Below, one piece after another: positions 32,354 through 40,845 of a stretch of DNA of 64,000 nt. This DNA comes from Streptomyces zingiberis. Lineage in GTDB: Bacteria > Actinomycetota > Actinomycetes > Streptomycetales > Streptomycetaceae. Each line of letters opens with the position of its first letter. The stretch's first letter is position 1. The notes beneath the pieces are model-generated. The model did no database searches, was not told the DNA's origin, and saw only the letters and a list, made by a program, of their open reading frames with translations. The translations under genes were made by a program, and so were the position numbers. The stretch lies in NCBI RefSeq assembly GCF_012034935.1, contig NZ_JAATEN010000006.1:248001-312000 (forward strand), read 5' to 3'.

Positions 32354-32959
32354 TCAGGCCTCCTGGATGAACTGCAGGACGCCGTTCGCGATCTGCTGCA
32401 CCGCGATGGCGGAGAGCAGCATGCCGGACAACCGGGTGACGAGGACGACCCCGCCGTCCTTGATCACGCGAATGATCAGCAGCGAGTAGCGCATGACCAG
32501 CCACAACACCAGATGCATGGCAAGGATGGCGGTCCAGACGGAGAGCTGCCCCCCGAGCCCGTCCGCCTCACGCACGGCCAGGATCACGGTGACGATCGCG
32601 CCGGGCCCGGCCAGCAGCGGCATCCCGAGCGGGACGAGCGCCACATTGACGTCCTTCGTCTGGGAGGGCTCGTCGGTCTTGCCGGTGAGCAGGTCGAGCG
32701 CGATCAGCAACAGCAGCAGCCCGCCCGCGACCATCAGCGCCGGGACGGAGACATGCAGGTAGTCCAGGATCTGCTGGCCGAAGACGGCGAACACGGCGAT
32801 GACGCCGAAGGCCACGAACACCGCCTGCAACGCCATCCGGCGCTGCACCTTGACCGCACGGCCGGAGGTGAGCGCGAGGAAGATCGGAGTGATACCGGGC
32901 GGATCCATGATCACAAAAAGAGTGACAAAAACGGACCCGAACAGAGCGACGTCGAACAC
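32354..32959 (-). CDS. MarC family integral membrane protein
   Basis: A 201-residue protein with six hydrophobic segments, beginning MFDVALFGSVFVTLFVIMDP. It contains the MarC family signatures DPPGITPIFLALTSG and PLGMPLLAGPGAIVTVILAV. The family is widespread and of uncertain transport function; the old link with multiple antibiotic resistance is not accepted. GTG 32959 gives the family-length protein. It lies upstream of no other minus-strand gene nearby and is probably monocistronic. Confidence 0.93.
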   Translation of the reverse strand: MFDVALFGSVFVTLFVIMDPPGITPIFLALTSGRAVKVQRRMALQAVFVAFGVIAVFAVFGQQILDYLHVSVPALMVAGGLLLLLIALDLLTGKTDEPSQTKDVNVALVPLGMPLLAGPGAIVTVILAVREADGLGGQLSVWTAILAMHLVLWLVMRYSLLIIRVIKDGGVVLVTRLSGMLLSAIAVQQIANGVLQFIQEA

Positions 32960-33078
32960 AGTGCTGCCTTGCGAGAGAAGAGAACGTGCGGAGAAAGAAG
33001 GGAAGGGGGTGTGGGGGCGGGGGGAGAGTGCGCGGCCGCGGGCCGGTCGCCTCCCGCCGTTCCCCGGCGGTGCCGGGA

Positions 33079-33930
33079 TCAGCCGGCGCCGGGTACCGGA
33101 ACGGCTCCGGTGGCCCGGCGGACGAGTTCCGCGTAGACCTCCGGGTCGGTGGTGTACTCCCCCAGCCGGCAGCTCTTGCGGCTGCCGTGGTAGTCGCTGG
33201 ACCCGGTGACGAGCAGCCCCAGCCCGGCGGCGAGCGAGCGCACCCGGTCCCGGTCGGCGGGGTCGTGGTCCATGTGGTCGGCCTCGATGCCGTCGAGGCC
33301 GGCGGCCGCCAGCTCGGCGACGTACTCCTCGGAGACGCAGGGACCGCGCCGCGCCGCCAGCGGATGGGCGAGGACGGTGACGCCCCCGGCGCGGCGGACC
33401 AGCCGGACGGCCGTCACGGGGTCGAACTCGTGCTTGGCGACGTCCGCCCGGCCGCCGTCCGCCAGCCAGTCGGGGGTGAAGGCGGCGGACACATCCGGGA
33501 CGACGCCCAGCTCCACCAGGGCCGTGGCCAGGTGCGGACGGCCCACCGAGCCGTCCCCGGCGATCCGCTCGACCTGTTCCCAGGTGATCGGGACGCCCAG
33601 CTCCCGGAGCTTGCCCACCATGGCCCGGGCCCGGGGCACCCGGCCGTCCCGGACCAGTTCCCGCTCCCGCTCCAGTTCCGGCTCGGCCGGGTCGAAGAGG
33701 TACGCCAGCAGATGCAGCCCGATGCCGTCCGCCCGGCAGGAGAGCTCGGCGCCGGGGACCAGCGTCAGCCCGGCGGGGAGCGCCCCGGCCGCGGCGGTGT
33801 GACCGCGCACGGTGTCGTGATCGGTGAGCGCGACGACGTCCAGCCCGGCCGCGGCGGCGTTGCGCACCAGCTCGGCCGGGGTGTCGGTGCCGTCCGAAGC
33901 CGTCGAATGGGTGTGCAGGTCTATGCGCAC
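33079..33930 (-). CDS. PHP domain phosphoesterase
   Basis: A 283-residue metal-dependent phosphoesterase of the PHP family (YciV/RNase AM-like). Metal-site motifs: RIDLHTHSTASDG at residues 2-14, VVALTDHDTVRGH, PGAELSCRADG, VTVLAHPLAARRG, DGIEADHMDHDPADR and TGSSDYHGSRK near the C terminus. GTG 33930 follows GGGAG and begins exactly at VRIDLHTHS. Likely substrates are 3',5'-nucleotide bisphosphates or RNA 5' ends, by analogy. It is separated from MarC by 119 nt. Confidence 0.9.
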   Translation of the reverse strand: MRIDLHTHSTASDGTDTPAELVRNAAAAGLDVVALTDHDTVRGHTAAAGALPAGLTLVPGAELSCRADGIGLHLLAYLFDPAEPELERERELVRDGRVPRARAMVGKLRELGVPITWEQVERIAGDGSVGRPHLATALVELGVVPDVSAAFTPDWLADGGRADVAKHEFDPVTAVRLVRRAGGVTVLAHPLAARRGPCVSEEYVAELAAAGLDGIEADHMDHDPADRDRVRSLAAGLGLLVTGSSDYHGSRKSCRLGEYTTDPEVYAELVRRATGAVPVPGAG

Positions 33931-34258
33931 GGCACGGACTCCCAGCGACGGATACGGACGGGGACGCTCCAGTCTATCGGGGCCCGGGCCGTGCCCCCGA
34001 GGGCGTCCGGCCCGGACCGGCGGGCGGTGCGCCACGGCCGTACCCGGGCCGCACGGCCGGGTGGCGCTCCCCGGGCCCACCGCCTCGTGGTGGGCCCTTA
34101 CGGCGGGCCGGCCGGCGCGGCGCCCGCACGCCCCACCGCGTGCGGCCGGTGTCACGGAGCCGCACCGGGTTCCGCCACGGGGCGACGGACGGCCCGGCCG
34201 CCGGACGCCGGGCCCGCCGTCCGGGCACCGAACCGGGAGACCGGCTCAGGAGACCGGC
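33931..34258. other. Intergenic region
   Basis: No gene is seen in these 328 bp. The only structure is the 13-bp repeat at its right edge across the DUF6758 stop codon. Confidence 0.5.
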
Positions 34259-34263
34259 TCAGG
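34238..34263. repeat. 13-bp direct repeat x2 across the DUF6758 stop codon
   Basis: Two identical copies of AGACCGGCTCAGG; the second includes the stop codon (complement of 34259-34261), the first is beyond it. Confidence 0.88.
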
Positions 34264-34897
34264 AGATCAGCCGCGGCGAGAGCGCCCCGCAGGGCAGCAG
34301 GTCCACCTCGGCCCCCGCGTCCCGCAGGTCGGTGAGGACCAGTTCGTCGTACATCAGCAGTCCGGTCTGCTCGGGCCAGACGACCGCCCACAGCCACATG
34401 CCGCAGGCCTCTCCGGCGAAGACGGCGCGGTCCGGAGGGACGCCCTCCACGTGCCAGAGGGGGGTGGGCCGGCCGGCGGCGTGCAGCTTGACGTCCGGCG
34501 GGCGGTCGACGCTCAGCCCCGGTCCGGGATCGGGGCCGTCGATGCCCGCGTGCCGCGCGCCGAGGCCCACCCCGAGTTCCTCGGCGATCAGCAGGAGTTC
34601 GCCCATACCGCCGAGCGGGCCGGGTCCGGAGCAGGCGACGGCGGTGGCGCGGCCGCCGCTGCGGTCGTCACCCGCGCAGGAGATGCCGGTGAACAGCCAG
34701 CCGACCGGCAGCGGCCAGGGCATCCACACCGGGACCTCGGCGCGCTTCACCACGACGGTGAGCGCCTCGACGCTGGGCGGGACGACCGGCTGCAAGGGAT
34801 GGACCGTGCCGTGCACATCGCACTGCCAGGTGTCCGCGAAGAGGCCGGGCGCCCGGACCCTGCCACCACACTTCGGGCAACTCGGTTCACCCCTCAT
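34259..34897 (-). CDS. DUF6758 family protein with zinc ribbon
   Basis: A 212-residue protein conserved in streptomycetes (recognised from memory). The N-terminal MRGEPSCPKCGGRVRAPGLF provides a CxxC zinc knuckle, with Cys-Asp-Val-His (CDVHG) as the probable second pair. The remainder is beta-rich with no catalytic motif (VWMPWPLPVGWLFTGISCAG, ACGMWLWAVVWPEQTGLLMY). ATG 34897 is close behind GGGAGGACCG. Function unknown. Confidence 0.78.
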   Translation of the reverse strand: MRGEPSCPKCGGRVRAPGLFADTWQCDVHGTVHPLQPVVPPSVEALTVVVKRAEVPVWMPWPLPVGWLFTGISCAGDDRSGGRATAVACSGPGPLGGMGELLLIAEELGVGLGARHAGIDGPDPGPGLSVDRPPDVKLHAAGRPTPLWHVEGVPPDRAVFAGEACGMWLWAVVWPEQTGLLMYDELVLTDLRDAGAEVDLLPCGALSPRLIS

Positions 34898-35031
34898 AGG
34901 GACCCACGGTCCTCCCCGGCACCCGCCGCGTCAAGGACGATCACCCGACCGGGGGCGGGATATCCGGAAAGGACCGGACGCATATGCCGCGCAGGTCGTG
35001 GGCCGGTTCGGCGGTCTCCGCCACGGGGCGC

Positions 35032-35655
35032 TCAATCGCTCAGGGGGACGCCGGCGCGCAGCGGATCCCGCAGGTCCGTGCCGTGCGCGAGCCACCGCTC
35101 CTCCAGCGCGGCCGCGCCGTGCACACGCTTCCAGGCGGCCTCGTTGGCGGTCATCGGCAGCAGGGGGAGGAAGCGGACGGGCTCCATCGGCTCGTCCAGT
35201 TCCAGGTCCGGCACGAGACCACCGGCCCCGGCGACCAGGACGGAGCCGAAGGGGGCACCCGGCCACAGCGGCCCGCCGAGGTCGAGCGACCCGCCGGGGG
35301 CGATCACCACGCCCTCGACCTGCGGGGAGGCGGCCAGGACGGCGAGGGAACGGAACACCTGGTCGGTGTCGGCGAGCCCGGCGCGCACGGAGAGCAGCAG
35401 CTCGGCCCGCGGACCCCGGACGGGATCGGCCACCACGTCGGCCGGGTCGGTCATCGGGTGCGCGGACATCCCGAGCGTGGCGTAGCGCACCAGACCGGCG
35501 GCCCCGAGGGGGCCGGCGGGGCCGGCACCGCGGAAGCGGAGCACTTCGATCCGGTCCGCGCCCAGGAAGGTGACCGCGGCGCGGGCGTCCGGTTCGCCCA
35601 GCGCCGAGGTCAGCCGGGCTTCGACCGGGGAGAGGACATCGGTGGGGCGGGACAT
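35032..35655 (-). CDS. Suppressor-of-fused-domain-like protein
   Basis: A 207-residue protein with a SUFU-like pattern (RIEVLRFRG...YATLGMSAHPM, then ELLLSVRAGLADTDQVFRSL and FLPLLPMTANEAAWKRVHGA). Such domains occur in bacterial toxin-immunity and stress contexts; no partner toxin is seen here. Two ATGs are close together (35667 and 35655). The second is preferred because TATGCT ends exactly 7 nt before it. Followed on the same strand by the DUF6758 gene after 134 nt. Confidence 0.72.
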   Translation of the reverse strand: MSRPTDVLSPVEARLTSALGEPDARAAVTFLGADRIEVLRFRGAGPAGPLGAAGLVRYATLGMSAHPMTDPADVVADPVRGPRAELLLSVRAGLADTDQVFRSLAVLAASPQVEGVVIAPGGSLDLGGPLWPGAPFGSVLVAGAGGLVPDLELDEPMEPVRFLPLLPMTANEAAWKRVHGAAALEERWLAHGTDLRDPLRAGVPLSD

Positions 35656-36349
35656 GAGGGCGAGCATAGATCCACCGGCGGAAGCGGCGGGAACCCGGCC
35701 GGGCTCCCGCGGCGACGGCCAGGGGCCGGGCCCGGGGAACCGGGCGGACACCGGGGCCCGCTTCCGGGCGCGCGGCGATGGGGGGTGAACCGCGGTGGAA
35801 CACCGCGCGGAGCGGCGTGCGTCCGGGCATCCCGTACGACTGCTACGCTTGGCGACCGGCCAGGACGTGTGTGCATGACAGCCCCGTCCCGAGCTCGGCC
35901 AGACGGACAGCAGGATGTCGGCTTCGCGGCGCTCGCCGCGAATCGGTGCTTCCCCCACGGGGGACCGGCCGGAGGAGGTGGGGCTGCGATGGATCCCAGT
36001 CGACCGTGCAGTACCGGCAGCTCTTCCGCCGCTGCCACTCCGCGGCCGTTTCCCGCGATCTGAGCCTGGCCTACCCCACCGTTTCACGCGGTAATCATCG
36101 GCCGGTCCCAGAGATTCTCCCCGCGCCCCCGAGGGCACCCGGAGTACGTCACCGCGAGGGCCCCGCTGCCTGGCGGAAGGGCTTGGCATTTCCGCTTCAC
36201 CCCCTTTTCGCCCCTGTGATCCGCCGTCCGCCGCGCGCACCGCGTGGCACCGCCCGCTTTGCGGACGTACGGCAAGCGACACCGCCGTACGCCCTCATTT
36301 CCGGCAGTGCTGCCCGTCCGCCGGTGGCCGGCCCGCGAAGGAGCCCGCC
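35656..36349 (+). other. Long structured leader region upstream of corA
   Basis: A 694-bp gap that contains a TACGCT box (35844-35849) as likely corA promoter. Then come two compact hairpins, TTCGCGGC-GCTC-GCCGCGAA (35923-35942) and TCCCCC-AC-GGGGGA (35951-35964). GGAGGAGG (35971-35978) follows, with a 24-codon ORF at 35989-36063, and then an AT-richer, pyrimidine-rich stretch to the gene. No match to the M-box, cobalamin or ydaO consensus was found by eye. A leader that senses magnesium or translation is a hypothesis. The minus-strand leaderless box of the SUFU-like gene (35663-35668) is at the left edge. Confidence 0.45.
35663..35668 (-). promoter_or_regulatory. -10 hexamer TATGCT of the SUFU-like gene, leaderless
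   Basis: TATGCT on the minus strand ends 7 nt before ATG 35655. Confidence 0.55.
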
Positions 36350-37474
36350 ATGTCGATGATCCGTGACCTGCGAGCGGCGGTCCGCCCGTCGCTCCGCCAC
36401 CTGCCCCGCAAGGCCCACACCTACGCGGCCACCGCGCTCCGTCCCGCCGCGCCCAGCTCCGTGGTGGACTGTGCCGTCTACCAGGACGGCCGCCGCTGCC
36501 GGGGGACGCTCTCCCCGGCGGAGGCCGTCCGCAAGGCGCGCGCCGAGGGCGGCTTCGTGTGGATCGGCCTGCACGAGCCCTCCGAGGACGAACTGGCCGG
36601 GATCGCCCGGGAGTTCGAGCTGCACCCGCTGGCCGTGGAGGACGCCGTCCACGCCCACCAGCGGCCCAAGCTGGAGCGGTACGACGACACCCTCTTCACC
36701 GTCTTCAAGACCATCCACTACGTGAAGCACGCCCAGCTCACCGCCACCAGCGAGGTCGTGGAGACCGGCGAGGTGATGTGCTTCACCGGCCGGGACTTCG
36801 TGGTGACGGTCCGGCACGGCGGCCACGGCTCGCTGCGCTCCCTCCGGCAGCGGCTGGAGGACGACCCGGAGCTGCTGGTCAAGGGCCCCTCGGCGGTGCT
36901 GCACGCCATCGCCGACCAGACCGTCGACGGCTACATCGCGGTGGCGGACGCCGTGCAGGACGACATCGACGAGGTCGAGATCGACGTCTTCAGCTCCGGG
37001 CCCGGCTCCGGGCGGCGCGGCGCGGCGCGGGGCGGCGACGCGGGACGCATCTACCAGCTCAAGCGGGAGGTGCTGGAGTTCAAGCGCGCCGTGTCCCCGC
37101 TGCTGCGGCCGATGCAGCTGCTGAGCGAGCGGCCGATGCGGATGATCGACCCGGAGATCCAGGCGTACTTCCGGGACGTGGCCGACCACCTGGCGCGCGT
37201 CACCGAACAGGTGGTCTCCTTCGACGACCTGCTCAACTCGATCCTCCAGGCCAACCTGGCGCAGGCGACGGTCGCGCAGAACGAGGACATGCGCAAGATC
37301 ACGGCCTGGGCGGCCATCATCGCCGTGCCCACCATGATCTGCGGTGTCTACGGGATGAACTTCGAGAACATGCCGGAACTCCACTGGCAGTACGGCTACC
37401 CCACGGTCATGGCGACCATCGTCACCATCTGTTTCACCATGTCCCGCCTGTTCAAGCGGAACGGCTGGCTCTGA
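36350..37474 (+). CDS. corA: CorA family magnesium/cobalt transporter
   Basis: A 374-residue CorA-type pentameric Mg2+/Co2+ channel. The large N-terminal cytoplasmic domain (VWIGLHEPSEDELAGIAREF, HPLAVEDAVHAHQRPKLERY) ends in two C-terminal membrane helices. The signature YGMNFENMPEL (YGMN at ~333-336) follows the first helix (AAIIAVPTMICGV), and the tail RLFKRNGWL is basic. ATG 36350 has GAAGGAG at good distance. A 15-residue Gly/Ser-rich insert (SSGPGSGRRGAARGG) lies in the long helix region. The long leader upstream suggests post-transcriptional control. Confidence 0.94.
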   Translation: MSMIRDLRAAVRPSLRHLPRKAHTYAATALRPAAPSSVVDCAVYQDGRRCRGTLSPAEAVRKARAEGGFVWIGLHEPSEDELAGIAREFELHPLAVEDAVHAHQRPKLERYDDTLFTVFKTIHYVKHAQLTATSEVVETGEVMCFTGRDFVVTVRHGGHGSLRSLRQRLEDDPELLVKGPSAVLHAIADQTVDGYIAVADAVQDDIDEVEIDVFSSGPGSGRRGAARGGDAGRIYQLKREVLEFKRAVSPLLRPMQLLSERPMRMIDPEIQAYFRDVADHLARVTEQVVSFDDLLNSILQANLAQATVAQNEDMRKITAWAAIIAVPTMICGVYGMNFENMPELHWQYGYPTVMATIVTICFTMSRLFKRNGWL

Positions 37475-37554
37475 CCGGTCGCACGGGCCGCCGCCCGCCG
37501 CCTCCCGCCGCCTCCCGCCGCCGCCTCCCCGTGACCGCGCCCGCGGCGGCTGCG

Positions 37555-37560
37555 TAGGCT
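37555..37560 (+). promoter_or_regulatory. -10 hexamer TAGGCT, leaderless
   Basis: TAGGCT ends 6 nt before ATG 37567. Confidence 0.6.
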
Positions 37561-37566
37561 GACGCC

Positions 37567-38139
37567 ATGACGAGCACGCAGGGGCGAGCCGGGGCGACGG
37601 GGCCGGACGGCGGGGCGCGGACGGCGCCCGGCCCGATGGAGCGCGCGGTCGTCGAGGAGGCCGCGAAGAAGTCCGCGCTGGTCTGGGTGCGCGGCCCGGA
37701 GGGGCCCGCGCGCGCCCTGTGGCACGTGTGGCACGCGGGCGCGGTCTGCCTGGTGGGTGACGGCCCGGACGAGCAGCCCTTCGCCGGTCTGGGCCTGGCC
37801 GACGGCGCACGGGCCACGGTGACGGCGCGCAGCAAGGACAAGGGCGGCCGGCTGGTCTCCTTCACCACCCTGGTCCGCGAACCCGCCCCCGGTTCGGAGG
37901 AGTGGGCGGAGACCGTGGCCGAACTGAAGGGGAAGCGGCTGAACGCGCCCGACGCGGAGCGGATCGCCGAGCGGTGGGCCCGGGAGTGCCGGGTCCTGCG
38001 GCTGACCCCGGCCGGCGGTACGGAACCGCTGCCCGACGGCTCCCTCGCGGCGGCCCCGCTGCCCACCCCCGCCACCACCCGGGACCGCGCCCCCGGGTCC
38101 CTGCCGAAACTGCTGCTGCGCGGGCGCCGGGCCCGCTGA
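37567..38139 (+). CDS. Conserved hypothetical protein, possible FMN-binding split barrel
   Basis: A 190-residue soluble protein. The core (SALVWVRGPEGPARALWHVW, AGAVCLVGDGPDEQPFAGL, ATVTARSKDKGGRLVSFTTL, then RIAERWARECRVLRLTP) has the strand order of pyridoxamine-oxidase-like split barrels, without clear FMN ligands. The call is tentative. The start is supported by TAGGCT at leaderless distance. Neighbours are corA upstream and a convergent lipoprotein. Confidence 0.65.
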   Translation: MTSTQGRAGATGPDGGARTAPGPMERAVVEEAAKKSALVWVRGPEGPARALWHVWHAGAVCLVGDGPDEQPFAGLGLADGARATVTARSKDKGGRLVSFTTLVREPAPGSEEWAETVAELKGKRLNAPDAERIAERWARECRVLRLTPAGGTEPLPDGSLAAAPLPTPATTRDRAPGSLPKLLLRGRRAR

Positions 38140-38424
38140 CGGGGCGTGGGACGTCCCGGCGCGCCGAACGCGTGTACGCAACGTTCCGGCGCGCGCGGAA
38201 CGGGGGCGGACCGTACGCGCACGGACGGGTGGGCGGACCGCCCGTTCGGGCCCGCCCCGGGCCCGGCTGCGCTGACCCGCGGGCCGGGCGCCGGCGCGCA
38301 GCGCGGCCGGGGCCCGGTCACCAAGGGACCCGCGCCGAAAACCGGGCGCCACACCGCAGACAGTCCCCGGCCCACAGCCCGGCCCTCCCTCCGGAGGAAC
38401 CCGCGCCCCGGCCGGCCGCCCCCG

Positions 38425-39195
38425 TCAGCCGGTGTTGATCTTCTGCCCGTAGTCCACGACGTCGTCCTTCTCCGGGGCCTTGAGCCCGAACTCCTTGTTC
38501 CAGTCCGTGAGCCGGATGACCCCCGCGTCCCCGGCGCGCCGGAACCGCAGCGGATACGGCTTGCCCTCCAGGGCGACGTCGAGGGTGCCGCCCGTGCCGC
38601 CGCCGCCGGCCACCCGTATCGCGCGGACGCCGTCGACCTCCGTGTAGTCCCCCTTCGAACGGTCGCCGTGCAGCGCGAGCACGCCGTCGAGCAGCAGGCC
38701 CATATCGGTGAAGCCGCTGAGCCGCTGGTAGGAGGGGTCCGTGGCGGGCACCTTGACGTACTTGTCGTCGAGCTTGCCCGCCGCCTCGCTGTCCGCCGTG
38801 CCGGGGTTCTTCGACTGGCTCTTCCAGAACTCCGCGCCGGCCTTGAGATAGAGGTCCTTCTCCACCCGCAGGAGTTCGAAGGTGGAGGAGCCGCTGGTGA
38901 CCCGGCCGCTGCCGCCGTCCTTCCGGAGCCGCATGTCGAGTTCGTAGGTCCGCCCCTTGCTGACCAGGTTGCCCGAGAGCCGCACCGCCTGGGCCGCCCC
39001 CACCTCCTGCCGCGCCTTCTTCTCGATCTTCCCGGCGGTGAGGCGGCCGACCCCGTTGGTGCCCGCGTCCGGGTCCTCCGGCTCCTCCGAACAGCCCGTC
39101 AACCCGCCCGCGGCGACCCCCAGCAGCAGCACGGCCACGGGCACCGCGCGACGGGTGCGGAGAGCGGTGACCGGGTTCCTCGGGTGCGCTGTCAC
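38425..39195 (-). CDS. Secreted lipoprotein, LprG/LolA-like fold possible
   Basis: A 256-residue lipoprotein. The signal peptide runs to the lipobox GGLTGC (Cys 35), followed by an acidic stretch (SEEPEDPDAGTNG). The mature domain alternates amphipathic strands (QAVRLSGNLVSKGRTYELDM, TFELLRVEKDLYLKAGAEFW) in the way of lipid-carrier lipoproteins of the LppX/LprAFG type. GTG 39195 has AGGAGG about 10 nt upstream. It lies divergent to the MgtE-like gene, with the decamer array in between. Substrate unknown. Confidence 0.78.
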   Translation of the reverse strand: MTAHPRNPVTALRTRRAVPVAVLLLGVAAGGLTGCSEEPEDPDAGTNGVGRLTAGKIEKKARQEVGAAQAVRLSGNLVSKGRTYELDMRLRKDGGSGRVTSGSSTFELLRVEKDLYLKAGAEFWKSQSKNPGTADSEAAGKLDDKYVKVPATDPSYQRLSGFTDMGLLLDGVLALHGDRSKGDYTEVDGVRAIRVAGGGGTGGTLDVALEGKPYPLRFRRAGDAGVIRLTDWNKEFGLKAPEKDDVVDYGQKINTG

Positions 39196-39325
39196 GGCGG
39201 CGGGGCCTCCTGCTCGCGGGCTGGGTGCGGGGGAACTGGACGGCAGCGTACCGGTGCCGGACGGGCTCCCCGCCCGGCCGCCCGGGCACCCCGGCACCGC
39301 CACGGCGGAGGCGGGCGGGGCACGT

Positions 39326-39331
39326 TAGCCT
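39326..39331 (+). promoter_or_regulatory. -10 hexamer TAGCCT of the MgtE-like operon
   Basis: TAGCCT on the plus strand, ~228 nt before ATG 39559. Transcription from it would include the whole decamer array in the leader. Confidence 0.5.
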
Positions 39332-39357
39332 GAACCCGTCATCAGCGCGTTTCCCCG

Positions 39358-39550
39358 CAGAAGCCGAGAGAAGCCGGCTGAAGACGGCACAAGCCGGTGT
39401 AAGTCGGTGGAAGGCTGTGGAATGCCGCGGAAGACCGTGGAATCCCAGGGAAAACCGGGATACCGGAAACCCGCAGGACACGGCGGACCACGGTGGAACT
39501 CGGCAGAACCCGATGGAACCCGATGGAATCCGATGGAACCCGACGGAAGG
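39358..39550 (+). repeat. Degenerate 10-bp repeat array (~16 units) in the 5' leader
   Basis: From 39361 ten successive 10-bp units begin AA and follow the consensus AAGCCGGTGG. After a 4-bp phase slip, six further units follow CGATGGAACC (39491-39550). The unit core is TGGAA. The array ends at the ribosome site (GGAAGGAG) of the MgtE-like gene. It fills the leader between promoter and start codon. Confidence 0.9.
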
Positions 39551-39558
39551 AGCCTGCC

Positions 39559-40845
39559 ATGGCGTCGTCCACGCCACGGGTCTTCGTCTCGCACCTCGCC
39601 GGGGTGCCGGTCTTCGACCCGGCCGGCGACCAGGTGGGGCGGGTCCGGGACCTCGTCGCCATGCTGCGGGTCGGGAACCGCCCGCCACGGCTGGTCGGTC
39701 TGGTCGTCGAGGTGGTCAGCCGGCGGCGGATCTTCATCCCGATGACGCGGGTGACGGGGGTCGAGTCGGGCCAGGTGATCACGACCGGCGTGGTCAACAT
39801 GCGCCGCTTCGAGCAGCGGGAGACGGAGACCCTGGTCCTCGGGGAGCTGCTCGACCGGCGGGTGCGCCTGGTGGAGACGGGCGAGGACGTGACGGTGCTG
39901 GACGTGGGCATCATCCAGCTCCCGGCGCGCCGCGACTGGGAGATCGACAAGGTCTTCCTCCGCCGGGGCCGGGGCGGCCCGCTCCGGCGGCGCGGCGAGA
40001 CGCTGACCGTCGACTGGTCGGCCGTCACCGGCTTCTCCCTGGAGGAGCACGGGCAGGGCGCCGCCAACCTGCTGGCCACCTTCGAACAGCTGCGCGCCGC
40101 GGACCTGGCCAACGTCCTCCACCACCTCTCCCCCAAGCGCCGGGCGGAGGTCGCCGCGGCGCTCGACGACGACCGGCTCGCCGACATCCTGGAGGAACTC
40201 CCCGAGGACGACCGGGTGGAGATCCTCGGCAAGCTCCAGGAGGAGCGCGCCGCCGACGTCCTGGAGGCCATGGACCCGGACGACGCCGCGGACCTCCTCT
40301 CCGAGCTGCCCGAGGAGGACCGGGACCGGCTGCTGGAGCTGATGCGCCCGCAAGAGGCGGCCGGCGTCCGCCGGCTGATGTCCTACGAGGAGCACACGGC
40401 GGGCGGCCTGATGACCACCGAGCCCATCGTGCTCCGCCCGGACGCCACCGTCGCCCAGGCGCTCGCCCGGGTCCGCGTCCAGGACCTCTCCCCCGCCCTG
40501 GCCGCCCAGGTGTACGTCACGCGCCCGCCGGACGAGACGCCCACCGGCAAGTTCCTCGGGACCGTGCACTTCCAGCGGCTGCTCCGGGACCCGCCGTTCA
40601 CGCTGGTCGGCGCGATCGTCGACCGGGACCTCCAGCCGCTGCGCCCCGGGACGCCCCTGCCCGAGGTCACCAGCTTTCTCGCCACCTACAACCTGGTCGC
40701 CGCCCCGGTGGTCGACGAGAGCGGTTCCCTGCTGGGCGCCGTCACCGTGGACGACGTCCTCGACCATCTGCTGCCGGAGGACTGGCGGCAGCGGGAGTTC
40801 GAGGGCCCGGTGGGCGTGCGGACCATGCCCGGAGGAGCCTCATGA
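39559..40845 (+). CDS. Soluble MgtE-N/CBS domain protein with PRC-barrel-like N terminus
   Basis: A 428-residue protein with the cytoplasmic parts of the Mg2+ channel MgtE but no membrane domain. An N-terminal PRC-barrel-like module (VSHLAGVPVFDPAGDQVGRV) is followed by the MgtE N superhelix of short repeats (ADLANVLHHLSPKRRAEVAA, DDRLADILEELPEDDRVEIL, EERAADVLEAMDPDDAADLL, then ELPEEDRDRLLELM). Two CBS motifs follow (MTTEPIVLRPDATVAQALAR; FLATYNLVAAPVVDESGSLL, then GAVTVDDVLDHLL). ATG 39559 has GGAAGGAG 7 nt upstream. Its stop overlaps the DUF1003 start in ATGA. In MgtE these domains sense Mg2+ and gate the channel; here they may gate or sense for the downstream membrane protein. The M. tuberculosis counterpart is Rv1232c by position. 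Confidence 0.88.
   Translation: MASSTPRVFVSHLAGVPVFDPAGDQVGRVRDLVAMLRVGNRPPRLVGLVVEVVSRRRIFIPMTRVTGVESGQVITTGVVNMRRFEQRETETLVLGELLDRRVRLVETGEDVTVLDVGIIQLPARRDWEIDKVFLRRGRGGPLRRRGETLTVDWSAVTGFSLEEHGQGAANLLATFEQLRAADLANVLHHLSPKRRAEVAAALDDDRLADILEELPEDDRVEILGKLQEERAADVLEAMDPDDAADLLSELPEEDRDRLLELMRPQEAAGVRRLMSYEEHTAGGLMTTEPIVLRPDATVAQALARVRVQDLSPALAAQVYVTRPPDETPTGKFLGTVHFQRLLRDPPFTLVGAIVDRDLQPLRPGTPLPEVTSFLATYNLVAAPVVDESGSLLGAVTVDDVLDHLLPEDWRQREFEGPVGVRTMPGGAS

Noticed and set aside
35840..36350. Known Mg2+ (M-box), cobalamin or ydaO riboswitch upstream of corA
   Set aside because: Consensus boxes of these classes were looked for by eye and not found; only hairpins are certain.
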